DNA of 64,000 bases from CG2-30-36-16 sp964372115 (GTDB lineage: Bacteria; Bacteroidota; Ignavibacteria; Ignavibacteriales; Ignavibacteriaceae). Shown in pieces: positions 8,977 to 19,049 of this stretch. The stretch's first letter is position 1. The number at the start of each line of letters is the position of its first letter. The stretch spans positions 124,001 through 188,000 of the forward strand of contig CAYJPN010000005.1 in the NCBI GenBank assembly GCA_964372115.1, read 5' to 3'. Both the position numbers and the translations under genes were made by a program. The notes beneath the pieces are model-generated. The model was not told the DNA's origin. It ran no database searches and worked only from the letters and a program-made list of their open reading frames with translations.

Positions 8977-10920
8977 CTATACGTTCGTCTTATCGTAATC
9001 GATAAAATAAGTTCTTGATTCTCCAGGTTTTAAATCGTCTAAAAAAAGATAAATTACATTTGTTTCATTACTGTATTCATATTTGGCTGCTTTAGTACCT
9101 ATTAATTCTGAGCTTAACGAAATATTTGTTGCTTTTGTATTTAAATTAATATCTACAATCATTTCATTAATAGTTTCTACCCCGGGGTTAGAAACCGTTA
9201 TAATGGTACGTCTATCGCTTCTTTTTTCAATTCGCAGCTCAACATAATTTTTTCTTGCATACCATTTTTCAATTTCGGCAAAAGTTGTAATCCATATTTT
9301 TTTTCGCTTCATATCACGGATTAATTCTTTCACCACAGCAATATTCTCAGGCTTGCACTGATATTCTGTGTGCATCTTAAAAATGTATAATCCGCCTTCA
9401 AATAATAGCCGGTCAACATCTTCTTGATAAGTGTATAACTGAAATTCTGGCAATGTTAAACCAAAATCTCGAATAACCTCATAATCATCCCTTGCGGTTT
9501 TTGTTATTGAAATTAAACGTTTATCACCCCTTATTATCGAGCGGGGGACGGAACGGTCGGTCAACGAATCAGTGAGGATGTATTTATAACCGGTTTCTGC
9601 TAAAGCTTTAATTGTGTTTTGATCGAAAAGTCCATAATAAGGTAAACAACCCACAACTTTTTTATTTGTTACTAATTCGATATCCTTTTTTGCAGAAGAT
9701 AATTTTTCGCTCTGCATCTCATAATCATTAAGCGTATTCACAGTATCATTTACTGACGCAAGATAACCGATGTCAACTAAAGCTGCCACGTCTCCAAAAC
9801 CGGAAGCTGTTTTTATTAATCCCGAATTTTTTTTGGCTTTTTCGGGTGAAACAAAAAATGTAGCGCCTACGTTTTCGCTTCTTAACACTGAAAATAAATT
9901 GTTTAAGTTGCCGGCATTTTCACCAACACAAGGTGCTATAACTGCTGCGGCATCGTAACCCGAAGGCCAGTCTTTTATAAAAATAGCAGGGTTAAAAGTC
10001 AGCCAATTAATGCTATTATTAAAAAGTCTTTCAACGTAAATATAATCTTCCTGAACACCAATTATAGAGTTTATTTCAAAACCCATCCACACAAATCTAC
10101 CTTTTCCATAAGTACCATATACAATTCCGGCGGTTTTTTTAATACCTTCACGCACGAGTCCTTCTTCTAACCGGTAATTATACCAGAATGATACTTGAGT
10201 TGTTCGGGGATCTTTAACTTCAACAGCCATGGGTCTATCCCATGTTGCAACTTTTAATGGATAGCCGGTTGGTATATTTGCTGTTATCGGTAATCCACCG
10301 CGTAATGTGTGAATTTTTGTTATATCTATATTAGAAATTTCTTTTGTAAAACGCAGACCATAAACCTCCGAAAAAAACTCCCAGCCGCGCCATTTTCCAT
10401 CATCCGAGTATGAACCAGTGCCACTCGTTGCATATATACTCCCACCGTTGTCAATATATTTTTTTAACTGTATAACTTCTCTATCACTTAAAGATCTGGA
10501 ACCGGGAAGGATTAACAAATTATACCTGTTATGTAGTCCCAGCTCAATAGTACTGTCCGCAATAATATCATAATTCAGTTTAGCAGTCTCTAAAAAATGC
10601 CCCAAGGTTGTAATATTATCATTTAACCACGTACTACCTGGCTCAAGCATATTTTCTGTGTATTGGGAGTATAAAATTCCAATTTTGGCGTTTTCTCCAT
10701 AAACAGCGCTACGGATAATTTTGGAATCAGGTAATACTTCATCAACTCCAATTCTTCCGTAAACTCCCCGTAGAATATAAAAGTAAATAAGAAATGCGCC
10801 AGCTACGAAAATTAAACCTAAAATAATTATTAAGAGCTGACTGCCTCCACCCTTGCGGGTTTTAACACCTTGCTTAGTTTTCTGCTCTTTTTTCTTATTT
10901 GCAGATTTTATTAACGCCAC
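8977..10920 (-). CDS. Membrane-anchored GATase-like / degenerate NodB deacetylase-like protein
   Basis: 647 aa with a Lys-rich N-terminus and one membrane anchor at about 29-50. Residues 75-305 look like a class I glutamine amidotransferase-like (ThuA/GATase) fold: KIGILYSQY, LLILPGSRSLSDREV, YGKGRFVWMGF. Residues 325-555 resemble a polysaccharide deacetylase: ATFFV, LPYYGLFDQNTIKAL, GLYIFKMH. The catalytic motifs are mostly lost: VIAPCVGEN replaces TFDDG and no HxxxH is seen. A beta-sandwich tail follows. The start is GTG at 10920, inside the end of the small upstream gene and preceded by GGGAG. It may bind or guide the nascent polymer rather than deacetylate it. Confidence 0.78.
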   Translation of the reverse strand: MALIKSANKKKEQKTKQGVKTRKGGGSQLLIIILGLIFVAGAFLIYFYILRGVYGRIGVDEVLPDSKIIRSAVYGENAKIGILYSQYTENMLEPGSTWLNDNITTLGHFLETAKLNYDIIADSTIELGLHNRYNLLILPGSRSLSDREVIQLKKYIDNGGSIYATSGTGSYSDDGKWRGWEFFSEVYGLRFTKEISNIDITKIHTLRGGLPITANIPTGYPLKVATWDRPMAVEVKDPRTTQVSFWYNYRLEEGLVREGIKKTAGIVYGTYGKGRFVWMGFEINSIIGVQEDYIYVERLFNNSINWLTFNPAIFIKDWPSGYDAAAVIAPCVGENAGNLNNLFSVLRSENVGATFFVSPEKAKKNSGLIKTASGFGDVAALVDIGYLASVNDTVNTLNDYEMQSEKLSSAKKDIELVTNKKVVGCLPYYGLFDQNTIKALAETGYKYILTDSLTDRSVPRSIIRGDKRLISITKTARDDYEVIRDFGLTLPEFQLYTYQEDVDRLLFEGGLYIFKMHTEYQCKPENIAVVKELIRDMKRKKIWITTFAEIEKWYARKNYVELRIEKRSDRRTIITVSNPGVETINEMIVDINLNTKATNISLSSELIGTKAAKYEYSNETNVIYLFLDDLKPGESRTYFIDYDKTNV

Positions 10921-11393
10921 TTGAGTGCTCCCGAATTTTTATCTTCTTTAGCAGAAACATATCCATCGGAAGTATATTTATAAAATTTGGTTTCTGATGG
11001 TTGTGTTTCCTGATTTGCCCGCTGCCTTTGGGAATCGCGCACTTCCATAATGTCGCCTGCCGCATACTGACGAGGACGTACTTGCGCAAATCGAGTTTGT
11101 GTGTTTTGTGGAGCTGGACGACCTTGCTGATTAACAAAAATCGGCTGACGCTCAACATAGGGCTTCTGCTGTTCCACATATATCGGTTGAGGGCTGACTC
11201 TCTGTTCGGGTTGTCTCTGAGAAACCTCAACAGGTGTAACTAATTCGCCGCGGACCGTTTCGGCCTGAGCAATTGCAGCCTGCTGCCCTCTTGCCTCTCT
11301 AACCTTATAAAGGATATAGGCACCTATAGCTAAAATAAATGTACTTATTGTCGCTACAAGAATGATTGTTGAAAGTATGGGTATTAATTCCAT
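10911..11393 (-). CDS. Small membrane protein with Gln/Pro-rich tail
   Basis: 160 aa. One hydrophobic helix at residues 5-30 is followed by a polar tail rich in Gln, Pro, Arg and Val (repeated QPIYVEQQ / QPIFVNQQ). I do not recognise a family. A strong GAGAGAGG ribosome-binding site precedes the ATG. It lies 25 bp after the GT2 synthase gene, and its end overlaps the start of the deacetylase-like gene, so the three are translationally coupled. By analogy with the small accessory subunits of poly-GlcNAc or cellulose synthases it may support the synthase; this is inferred from position only. Confidence 0.7.
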   Translation of the reverse strand: MELIPILSTIILVATISTFILAIGAYILYKVREARGQQAAIAQAETVRGELVTPVEVSQRQPEQRVSPQPIYVEQQKPYVERQPIFVNQQGRPAPQNTQTRFAQVRPRQYAAGDIMEVRDSQRQRANQETQPSETKFYKYTSDGYVSAKEDKNSGALKWR

Positions 11394-11418
11394 TTTATCC
11401 TCTCTCTTAATAAAACTT

Positions 11419-12816
11419 TTATTTTGCTGTCCCGACTCGTTCGAGTTTTCCCCAGGTCATCTTTATACCTAAGAACTCTTCGATAGTCGACATAAATTTA
11501 CAAATGTCAATCACCAGGATGAAAAACATCCTATAAATTATTGCGTAACCAATTAGTCTAATTTCTTCTTTTTCAACAGCAATGCAATATAAAGCTGTAA
11601 CCATATCCAGTAAGGCAAGACCAGCCCACCAGAAGAAAATTAGTGATGTAAAACCGAAAGCAAGCGCCGCTACTATAAAAAATATGTTAGCAGCAATATT
11701 CATCGTCGGCCAAATTAGGGCTTCATAAAACATCGACCACAACACGAAGGTATCGCCAAAATTAATTGTGGGGTTGAATAACAATTTTTTGTGTTTCCTG
11801 ATAGACTGAAGAATCCCTCTTGTCCATCTGTACCGTTGTTTTAATAGCTGCTGAAGTTTTACAGGAGCTTCGGTATAGGATATTGCCTGGGGTTCGTAAT
11901 AAATTCTCCAGCCATTAGCTAAAATTTTTAGTGTAATATCGGCGTCTTCAGCAAAAGTATCGCTTGAGTAATAACCAGCTTCATCAATTGCTATTTTACG
12001 GAATAAACCTATTGGGCCAGGAATAATATTTACAAGGCGAATAAAGCTCTGCGCGCTACGAACCATGTTTAAACCTTCAATATATTCAAGAGCTTGTAAA
12101 TCAGTAAAGAATTTTCTTCTATTCAAGATTTTAACATTGCCCGCAACAGCTCCAATTTCCGGATTACTAAAATGTCGGACTGCAAGACGAACTGAATCCG
12201 GGGACAATTGTGAATCACCATCCATACATAATACTATTTCGGCTTTGGAATACCTGATTCCGGCATTTAGAGCTTTTGCTTTTCCACCATTAGGTTTATT
12301 AATTAACGAAACTTTTATATCGCCGTATTTACCTTTATGGTAACCGACTAATTTTTCAGCAACTTCATGTGTCCTATCCGTAGATCCATCGTTAACCACA
12401 ATAATTTCGTAATTGCTATAATTTAGCTGCATAAGTGAGCGGACTGAATCTGCCACAACTTTCTCTTCATTATAAACCGGGACTATAATTGAGACGAAGG
12501 GATAAAAACTTGTTGTTTTACTATAAGTATATTGATTAATATATAAATAAGCCATCACCAAAATTCCGAAGTATCGGAATAGAAGCACAAAAAGGAATAT
12601 TACAAGGGCAACTATAGTAGAATATTCTACTAAGGATGAAATGGAAAGAACCGTCATCGGAAGAGTGAAAATTATGATAAGAATTAAGCCTAAGGAGAGA
12701 AGACCGGTAACCAAAATACGACGTAAAAGTCTGGGGCCTCTATCATCAGTAAGCTTCAAATCTTCTTTGTTTAGAAGATCGATATACTTTTTCTCTATTT
12801 TGTTATTTTGGTTCAT
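11419..12816 (-). CDS. Processive family 2 glycosyltransferase (polysaccharide synthase)
   Basis: 465 aa inner-membrane enzyme. Two N-terminal membrane segments (about 33-58 and 64-93) are followed by a GT-A domain (about 105-330) with VPVYNEE, VNDGS, the DGDSQ metal site, FAEDADIT with the catalytic Asp, and the processive signature QQLLKQRYRWTRG. Further hydrophobic segments near 355-400 and 410-440 complete the translocation channel. Layout and length fit PgaC/IcaA-like and related beta-polysaccharide synthases. No PilZ domain is present. It is the core of the exopolysaccharide locus. The product sugar cannot be read from the sequence; the nearby GH9 enzyme hints at a beta-1,4-glucan-like polymer. 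Confidence 0.92.
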   Translation of the reverse strand: MNQNNKIEKKYIDLLNKEDLKLTDDRGPRLLRRILVTGLLSLGLILIIIFTLPMTVLSISSLVEYSTIVALVIFLFVLLFRYFGILVMAYLYINQYTYSKTTSFYPFVSIIVPVYNEEKVVADSVRSLMQLNYSNYEIIVVNDGSTDRTHEVAEKLVGYHKGKYGDIKVSLINKPNGGKAKALNAGIRYSKAEIVLCMDGDSQLSPDSVRLAVRHFSNPEIGAVAGNVKILNRRKFFTDLQALEYIEGLNMVRSAQSFIRLVNIIPGPIGLFRKIAIDEAGYYSSDTFAEDADITLKILANGWRIYYEPQAISYTEAPVKLQQLLKQRYRWTRGILQSIRKHKKLLFNPTINFGDTFVLWSMFYEALIWPTMNIAANIFFIVAALAFGFTSLIFFWWAGLALLDMVTALYCIAVEKEEIRLIGYAIIYRMFFILVIDICKFMSTIEEFLGIKMTWGKLERVGTAK

Positions 12817-13029
12817 AAGTATGGCTAATTTTTTTCATTTAATGGTCAATTACAATGCCATGAAAAGGTCTAAGAAATGTCACAAAATCAATGTTTTACA
12901 TTAATTAGCTGTTTCATTTTGATACGAAAATAATTTGACGTAAAAAAATGATACATTTATTTTTGAAAAAAAAACTGACTTAAAATAAAAGTAATTAATC
13001 TTCTTGCCAGAAGATATATAAAAAGGAGT

Positions 13030-15900
13030 CTACAACGACCAGAAAGCACCGATATAAAATAACAGGGCGCTATAACCAGCATCGAATTGAACGGTACTTG
13101 TTAATCCCAACCTTCCCTGAATGGTTAATCTGTCAAATACTTTATAAGAACCCGCTATGGAAGCCTCTCGTATAATAAAATCACTATTTTCGATTATTCC
13201 AATTTTACCACCAAGAGTAATTTTGCCTTTTTCTTCTTTTAAAATATCCCATTCCGCCCAAAGGCTGTGGGCTGCAAATTGTTGTGCTGCCCAATATAGA
13301 GTACTTGATTTTGCATAATCAATAAAGAAATATTCATACCCTAAAATAAATTCCGGATGAAAATACTTACCTCCACGGAATACAAAGCTGAGACCTTTAT
13401 TATCATCCGGAAGTAGTAAGTACTTCGTTGCTATTGAAAGTTTTATACCCGAATCAAATTTGTAGAATGCATTAAGATCGTAATAATTTACGTAGAGTCT
13501 TGTCCCCACAAGATTAGCAGAATATAAAACCTGTGCGGCATCCTGTTTGTTAAAAGCGAGGCTGAAAAATAACTTATCCTCTTGGGCGTACCTAAAAAAT
13601 ACATTGGCAATATTTTGTGTCGATACGGTACTATAATACGCCTTACCAAATCCTATCCCCAGTAAAGCGCCAGGAGAAAGATTAAATAATATGTTCCATT
13701 TCAAATTATTAAAATTTGTTTTGAAAGTTTTTGACGATAAAGAATTACGAAATGCCTCTATCCCTAAAGTTAAAAATGTTGTAACGCCAAGATCTAATCT
13801 GATTCCCTGATTGAATAACGTGAAACCATTATTATCAGCATAAATTGATGCGTAAGGGGTTAATAGAGCATAATTTGGAAAACCAGCTAAAAAACTACCA
13901 AATCCACTTGAGGGCATCCATCCATAACGCATTTTAACCTGTGAAATTTGGGTTGAATCGAGCTCTAAATCTGAAAGCATATCGTCATAAACATCTTCGG
14001 CTTTACCGTATTCATGCATTTTCATATAACTGTCGCCAAGATATAAATTAACAAGGAAATTGTCCGATGAATCTGCTTTTAATTTTTGAAATTCTTCGAG
14101 CGACTTAGATGAGTCAGCCATTAAATAATAAAGTTGAGCACGTTTCAGAGCTACATCAAAAGAATATTCGTTATTTATAATTTCATCATAAACTTGTAAA
14201 GCTTTATCATAATTTCTTGCGCAGACATTTAAATCAGCATACTCAACCTTTACCAAGGAACTAGGATCAGTATAAGTCATATATTCATCAAACTTTTCCA
14301 CTGCTCCCTGACAATCGCCGTTTGCTGCGAGTTGTCGTCCTTCATCAACAAGTCGCATTATCTTTTCCTGTTCTGCTCTCATTTTTGCAAACTCTAAATC
14401 AGACTCAAGTTTGACTAATGTGTTATCATCATTATAAACGGTTTTTAAATGATCTAAATATTCTTCCGCCTGATCGAATTCCCGCTTAACAGTTTTTAAT
14501 GTTATTGCTGAAATTAATGCTGGGACATAATCAGGTTTTTCAGTAAGTATATCATTCAGATATTCCGCCGATAATTCGGTATCGTGAAGAGTCCAAACTC
14601 CAAGCTGCGCTCTTAAAAGTTTATAGCTAATACTTGAGGGATTTTTTTTAATGAGTTCATCGGATATTTCCATAGCGCGGGTAAACTCACGATTAGCAGA
14701 TAATGATTGTGCAAGAGCGTAAGTAGTAGCGGTATCTTGAGGCACGAGAGTCAAATATTTTTCGTAATACTGAATTGCGTCATCATATAACTGCGTTTTT
14801 GAATAATAATAGGCAAGTTCACGAAGAGCAACTGTATTATTTGGATTAGTAGTCAACTCGTTCTTATATTCCTCAATACGCACCTCATAAATACTATCGC
14901 GAATAGCTGTAACGAGGGAGTAATATTCGTATGCTTTGTCAGATGTGGTATCGCTTTGATTCAAATAAGTAACTTGCTGAAATGCCTCTTCAAGCCTATC
15001 GACTTTTAGCAATTCATCAACCAATTTATAGCGGGTCTCATAATCTGACGGGTTATTTCTTATAGTCCGAAAATAAGTATCTATTAAATACTCATGTTCT
15101 TTCTTTCTACTTTCCACACGGCCTGTAGCTTTGTTATAACGATAGGTAGTGTCATTGATTGTATAAATATATCCTTTACCGCGAGCCTGATCGAGCCCGT
15201 CCATTGCTTCTTTAAAGTAAGGGCGAAGTGCAAGTGCATTTTCAAATGCTTCAATTGCTATTTTTATTTTACCAAGCCACATTGTAAAATAACCATAGCG
15301 CGACCATAATCGATGGTCGTTTGGAAATCTCTCGCAATAACGTTTTAATATGGGTTCACCTTTTTGAATGTGACCATTTTTGCCGAGTATTTCTGTGTAG
15401 CGAATAATTTCATCTGAAGAAGCATCATCTCGAAGCAAGTATTGATCGTACCAATCTTCTGCTATTTGCCACTCGCCCAAATTTTTATAGCTTTTGCCTA
15501 TCTCAAGATAGTTTACCGCAACGTTCGGGTTTATAGCAATTTCTCTTTTGTGTCCTTCAATTTTGTTATACAGCAGCGAGTACCAGGCTTTGGTTGTACG
15601 GCTTAAATTTTCATTTATTTGTTTATCGTTGCTTTTAATTTTTCGGGCAGATCGAAAATCATAAACTGCTTGTTCATACTCCCCCCTTTTTTCAAAGCAT
15701 AATCCGCGAAGGTTATAACCTTCGGCTACCTGCGGGTTTGCAGAAATGTAACGATTCAGCAAATCAATAGCTTCACCGTAGTTGCCGCTTTTCATTTTTG
15801 CTATGCCTTCATTCTTAATTGCGGCTGAATTATTTTGAGCGTTTGCAGTTAAATAAAGACAAAAAATAAAAAAAAATGATACGTAAATAATGTTTTTCAT
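13030..15900 (-). CDS. TPR-rich outer-membrane protein with C-terminal beta-barrel
   Basis: 956 aa with a Sec signal peptide ending in TANAQ. Residues 25-680 are tandem tetratricopeptide repeats (EGYNLRGLCFEKRGEYEQAVYDF, ALRELAYYYSKTQLYDDAIQYY and others). From about 690 the sequence changes to alternating aromatic/polar strands ending in an aromatic (AFWSL), the pattern of an outer-membrane barrel. TPR-plus-barrel architecture is that of exopolysaccharide exporters such as PgaA and BcsC. The gene lies 12 bp before the KaiC-like gene in transcriptional order after it, and 213 bp ahead of the GT2 synthase. Likely role: periplasmic scaffold and outer-membrane export pore. Confidence 0.85.
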   Translation of the reverse strand: MKNIIYVSFFFIFCLYLTANAQNNSAAIKNEGIAKMKSGNYGEAIDLLNRYISANPQVAEGYNLRGLCFEKRGEYEQAVYDFRSARKIKSNDKQINENLSRTTKAWYSLLYNKIEGHKREIAINPNVAVNYLEIGKSYKNLGEWQIAEDWYDQYLLRDDASSDEIIRYTEILGKNGHIQKGEPILKRYCERFPNDHRLWSRYGYFTMWLGKIKIAIEAFENALALRPYFKEAMDGLDQARGKGYIYTINDTTYRYNKATGRVESRKKEHEYLIDTYFRTIRNNPSDYETRYKLVDELLKVDRLEEAFQQVTYLNQSDTTSDKAYEYYSLVTAIRDSIYEVRIEEYKNELTTNPNNTVALRELAYYYSKTQLYDDAIQYYEKYLTLVPQDTATTYALAQSLSANREFTRAMEISDELIKKNPSSISYKLLRAQLGVWTLHDTELSAEYLNDILTEKPDYVPALISAITLKTVKREFDQAEEYLDHLKTVYNDDNTLVKLESDLEFAKMRAEQEKIMRLVDEGRQLAANGDCQGAVEKFDEYMTYTDPSSLVKVEYADLNVCARNYDKALQVYDEIINNEYSFDVALKRAQLYYLMADSSKSLEEFQKLKADSSDNFLVNLYLGDSYMKMHEYGKAEDVYDDMLSDLELDSTQISQVKMRYGWMPSSGFGSFLAGFPNYALLTPYASIYADNNGFTLFNQGIRLDLGVTTFLTLGIEAFRNSLSSKTFKTNFNNLKWNILFNLSPGALLGIGFGKAYYSTVSTQNIANVFFRYAQEDKLFFSLAFNKQDAAQVLYSANLVGTRLYVNYYDLNAFYKFDSGIKLSIATKYLLLPDDNKGLSFVFRGGKYFHPEFILGYEYFFIDYAKSSTLYWAAQQFAAHSLWAEWDILKEEKGKITLGGKIGIIENSDFIIREASIAGSYKVFDRLTIQGRLGLTSTVQFDAGYSALLFYIGAFWSL

Positions 15901-15912
15901 TTTAATCCGATT

Positions 15913-17160
15913 CTAACTGAATCCATATTTATTTTCGTGAAGTTTATCATCAACCGCTATTTGTTGAAAAACATCATCAGCATTCTGTATCGAATCATCA
16001 ACCTTAATGTTAAATAAAGAAATATAAGGCATTACTTTAGTTAAAAATTCGGGGTCGCTCTGAGGCAAATTACTTTTTATTTTAGATACCAAAGTGTTCA
16101 CTATTTTCTGGTCATCTTTAGTAATCAAAACCATTACCTTATTGTTAATAGTGCAAATTTTATCTTTTTTGTCTGTAGATAATCGAATTGCGCTTTGAAG
16201 TTGATTACTTGTAAGTAGCCCTTTTTTCTCAGCCTGTTCGTCTAACCGGAAAGAAACTAATGTAAAAACCTGTCCCGTACTTTTAAATAGAGCTATTTGG
16301 TTATTCAAAATTAAAATAAAATCATTCAAACTATAAATATTTGAAAAATTAAAATTGTCAATCGGAGAGTCAATGTCGGCAAGTGATTTATACTTAAAAT
16401 CAGCGTTAGCTACACGTCTGGTATCAAATTTTATTTCCGGAGTAGATTCCGGTTGAATTTCTAATGTAACACCTTTATAAGGTTCAACAGAGTAGTTTGA
16501 TGAAAATTGCCCTTCGGTATGCCCCACATTCGGCGTTATAGTCATTCTTCCGCCCTGAGCTTTACCCACTCCGGGTTCATTTTTTTGAAGATATATTACA
16601 CCAGTTGAGTATTCGGCTAATGAATCTACAATTTGTTTTGCTGCTGGAGTTGCCGGATCGCCAAGAATAAAAAAACTTGTAATCCCGGCATCTTCAATAG
16701 TCTCGGTTGTTTGAGCAAATGCATTCTGAAGGAGACCAACATTACGGAAACCGATAAAAGGCGTCAGCTCATCGAAAACGATTTTATTCGGTTGATACTG
16801 ATCGACAACAGTTACTATGTCATTTAAATATTCGACTAAAAATTCGTCGGGATTTGGTACCTCATATAAATCGGTCGGTGGAGCTACGCGTACAACAATA
16901 ATTAGATTTTGATTCATATACTGTTGTAAATCGAAATCGATTGAAGCAGCGTGAATCATTAAATCTTTGGGGCGCATACTGGTAAAATATAAACAGACCT
17001 CTTTCTGTTTTGCACACTCCAAAGCGTACTGAAGACCGAGCAAGGTTCTGCCAGATTTATGCGGACCTATTAGCAGATAGGTACCGCCCCGGTAAAAACC
17101 GCCCCAGGAATTATCAACCAGCGAAATACCGGTGCGTACAACTTGTATCTTTCGTTTCAT
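15913..17160 (-). CDS. KaiC/RecA-like ATPase with degenerate GGDEF-like C-terminus
   Basis: 415 aa from the ATG at 17160; a TTG at 17187 would add nine residues. The N-terminal half is a KaiC-type RecA fold: TGISLVDNSWGGFYRGGTYL leads to the P-loop GPHKSGRT, and NKIVFDELTPFI supplies the Walker B region. The C-terminal part (about 285-400) has the strand-helix order of a GGDEF domain, with CTINNKVMVLITKDD where GGDEF would be. It therefore lacks cyclase residues, and this assignment is tentative. KaiC-like ATPases serve as regulatory switches in several bacteria. The location 12 bp upstream of the exporter gene suggests nucleotide-dependent control of polymer export or synthesis. Confidence 0.75.
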   Translation of the reverse strand: MKRKIQVVRTGISLVDNSWGGFYRGGTYLLIGPHKSGRTLLGLQYALECAKQKEVCLYFTSMRPKDLMIHAASIDFDLQQYMNQNLIIVVRVAPPTDLYEVPNPDEFLVEYLNDIVTVVDQYQPNKIVFDELTPFIGFRNVGLLQNAFAQTTETIEDAGITSFFILGDPATPAAKQIVDSLAEYSTGVIYLQKNEPGVGKAQGGRMTITPNVGHTEGQFSSNYSVEPYKGVTLEIQPESTPEIKFDTRRVANADFKYKSLADIDSPIDNFNFSNIYSLNDFILILNNQIALFKSTGQVFTLVSFRLDEQAEKKGLLTSNQLQSAIRLSTDKKDKICTINNKVMVLITKDDQKIVNTLVSKIKSNLPQSDPEFLTKVMPYISLFNIKVDDSIQNADDVFQQIAVDDKLHENKYGFS

Positions 17161-17324
17161 AACCTTCACGTTATCTTTTAATGACAAAATAAGCCAAATA
17201 CCATGCCTACATTATAAATTGACAATCTGGCAGTTACAACATATATTTTACAATATGTTATGCCTCAAAATAAAACAGTTTTACATAATGTGTCCAAACT
17301 GAAACATTACCAAAATTATAATAA

Positions 17325-18971
17325 CTATAAATTAAAATAATATCCGAAAACAAATATTGCGGTTGCATTTCCGACGATGGTTGGTTCATTTGTAATAAAA
17401 TCCCCCCAGTCGTCGTAGTACATTGAACTGTCCGTATTAAAATAATCATATTTAGAATTGGTTCGCTTAATATTATAGTTTTTTAGCAAAGAAGCCGGGG
17501 CAGGACCTGCCGATAAACCACCGGGTAGATATCCTCCTGTAAAATAAGCTACTTGATTATGCAGCCTAACAGGAAATTGCGAACCAATATTGTAAATAAA
17601 ACTTAAACCCCATGGATTACGCCCCAATATATAATCTCTTTGCAAAATTGCAAGCGAATCAAAATCATTTTTTTTGGTTAAGTCCTTATATAATATTGCT
17701 TGTAAAGCAACGCCAAGCATCGAATTGGTTGTACCCCAACTATAAGCTATACCCTCATTAAACACCGAAGCATTTTTAGTGTTATTGAAGTGCAAAAGAC
17801 TGTAGAAAATATAATTTGCAAACCGTGGATTAATTTTAGCAAGTTTGTAGTGAGCAAGTGAATTAATATTTCCCCAACTCCACCAATAATCCGATTTGGC
17901 GCTATCGGCATAAACCTCAGCTTCGGCTAAATACCGGCGATCTTTTTTTGCCAGAAAAAGTTCCACTGCACCAAGCGCCAACTTACCCCAAAAGTCAGAA
18001 TCCTGATACATACCGGACTGAACTTTATCGAGATTCGGCATCTGATTTCTTTTATTGTAAACTACATCGGCGGCTTTTAAACATCTCCCGGCAAATTTAT
18101 AATCATGAAATTTTGTTCTCCATACTCTTGATGCGGCAGCCATAACAGCAGTAAACAAACCTGCCTGGTTTTTCCCCATTCCAACGTAAGCCGGGCGGTT
18201 ATATGTAAGTGAATCATCCGAAGGCATACGAAATCCTTCATTATGGTCCTGCATGTTTTGAACTTGTGTAATCAACAGGTGATCTTTAAAGTTACACCGA
18301 AGCATCCAATCTAATCCTACACGGGCTTCTTCAAGTATATCCGGCACACTGTTTTTATTATTATCAAATCCGTATTTTACATTATCAAACTCATAAGCAA
18401 ACAACATCATATAAGTTGCGTAAGCGGTTGTAGACAAAAACTTAATATAATCTCCGGCATCATGCCAACCGCCGGTCACATCAACTTGTTGATTTATGGA
18501 ATACCCAACTACTTCGGTTGCATCTTGTAGATGACAAACTTTGTGGAGGAAAGGATTTGTAGGACCGCATCTCTGCACCTGGAAAAACATTAAAAGAGAG
18601 TCGGCAACACTTTTGTAAACATTTACTCCAATTGTAAAGGGATATGAATCAAAACCGTTATAACGTAAAATATATTTACCGTTAGTATTAAATTTTGTGT
18701 AATCTGCGCTTCTGCAAAACTTAAATTTGTCAAAAGCTTTTACGGAATCATTCAATACGCCCGTAAAGACAACATTGTTGCCGGGGTAAGATAAAATTTT
18801 AAATTCATTAATATTAAGTGGTGATTCCGAAAAAATTAAAGCAGACTTCAGTTCACCCGGCAGATAGCCAAGCTGATTAGCACGAATGTACACAGAGTTT
18901 ACTCTTTGCGCAAAACAGCTATTGACAACAATGCCGAAAAACAAAAAAATAATAATCTTGCGGTTGTTCAT
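17325..18971 (-). CDS. Secreted glycoside hydrolase family 9 endoglucanase
   Basis: 548 aa from the ATG at 18971, which begins a good Sec signal peptide (MNNRKIIIFLFFGIVVNSCFAQ); a reading extending to 19001 is less likely. Residues 23-115 form the CelD-type N-terminal Ig-like domain (IRANQLGYLPGELK). The (alpha/alpha)6 catalytic domain has GGWHDAGDYIKF with the catalytic base Asp pair, and NEPTIVGNATA near the C-terminus with the proton-donor Glu. GH9 enzymes cut beta-1,4-glucan and related polymers. In an exopolysaccharide locus it parallels BcsZ, the endoglucanase of cellulose-synthesis operons, and may trim the exported polymer. Confidence 0.9.
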   Translation of the reverse strand: MNNRKIIIFLFFGIVVNSCFAQRVNSVYIRANQLGYLPGELKSALIFSESPLNINEFKILSYPGNNVVFTGVLNDSVKAFDKFKFCRSADYTKFNTNGKYILRYNGFDSYPFTIGVNVYKSVADSLLMFFQVQRCGPTNPFLHKVCHLQDATEVVGYSINQQVDVTGGWHDAGDYIKFLSTTAYATYMMLFAYEFDNVKYGFDNNKNSVPDILEEARVGLDWMLRCNFKDHLLITQVQNMQDHNEGFRMPSDDSLTYNRPAYVGMGKNQAGLFTAVMAAASRVWRTKFHDYKFAGRCLKAADVVYNKRNQMPNLDKVQSGMYQDSDFWGKLALGAVELFLAKKDRRYLAEAEVYADSAKSDYWWSWGNINSLAHYKLAKINPRFANYIFYSLLHFNNTKNASVFNEGIAYSWGTTNSMLGVALQAILYKDLTKKNDFDSLAILQRDYILGRNPWGLSFIYNIGSQFPVRLHNQVAYFTGGYLPGGLSAGPAPASLLKNYNIKRTNSKYDYFNTDSSMYYDDWGDFITNEPTIVGNATAIFVFGYYFNL

Positions 18972-19049
18972 ATATCGGTAAATAATTATGATGTTAACCA
19001 AAGATATAAATTCCTTTGCAAAAGAAAAACTATAAATTATTTAGCGCTT

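Noticed and set aside
10895..11230. 111-codon minus-strand frame overlapping the small Gln-rich membrane protein gene
   Set aside because: The alternative frame at 10911-11393 has a membrane helix, a strong ribosome site and coupled junctions on both sides; this one has none.
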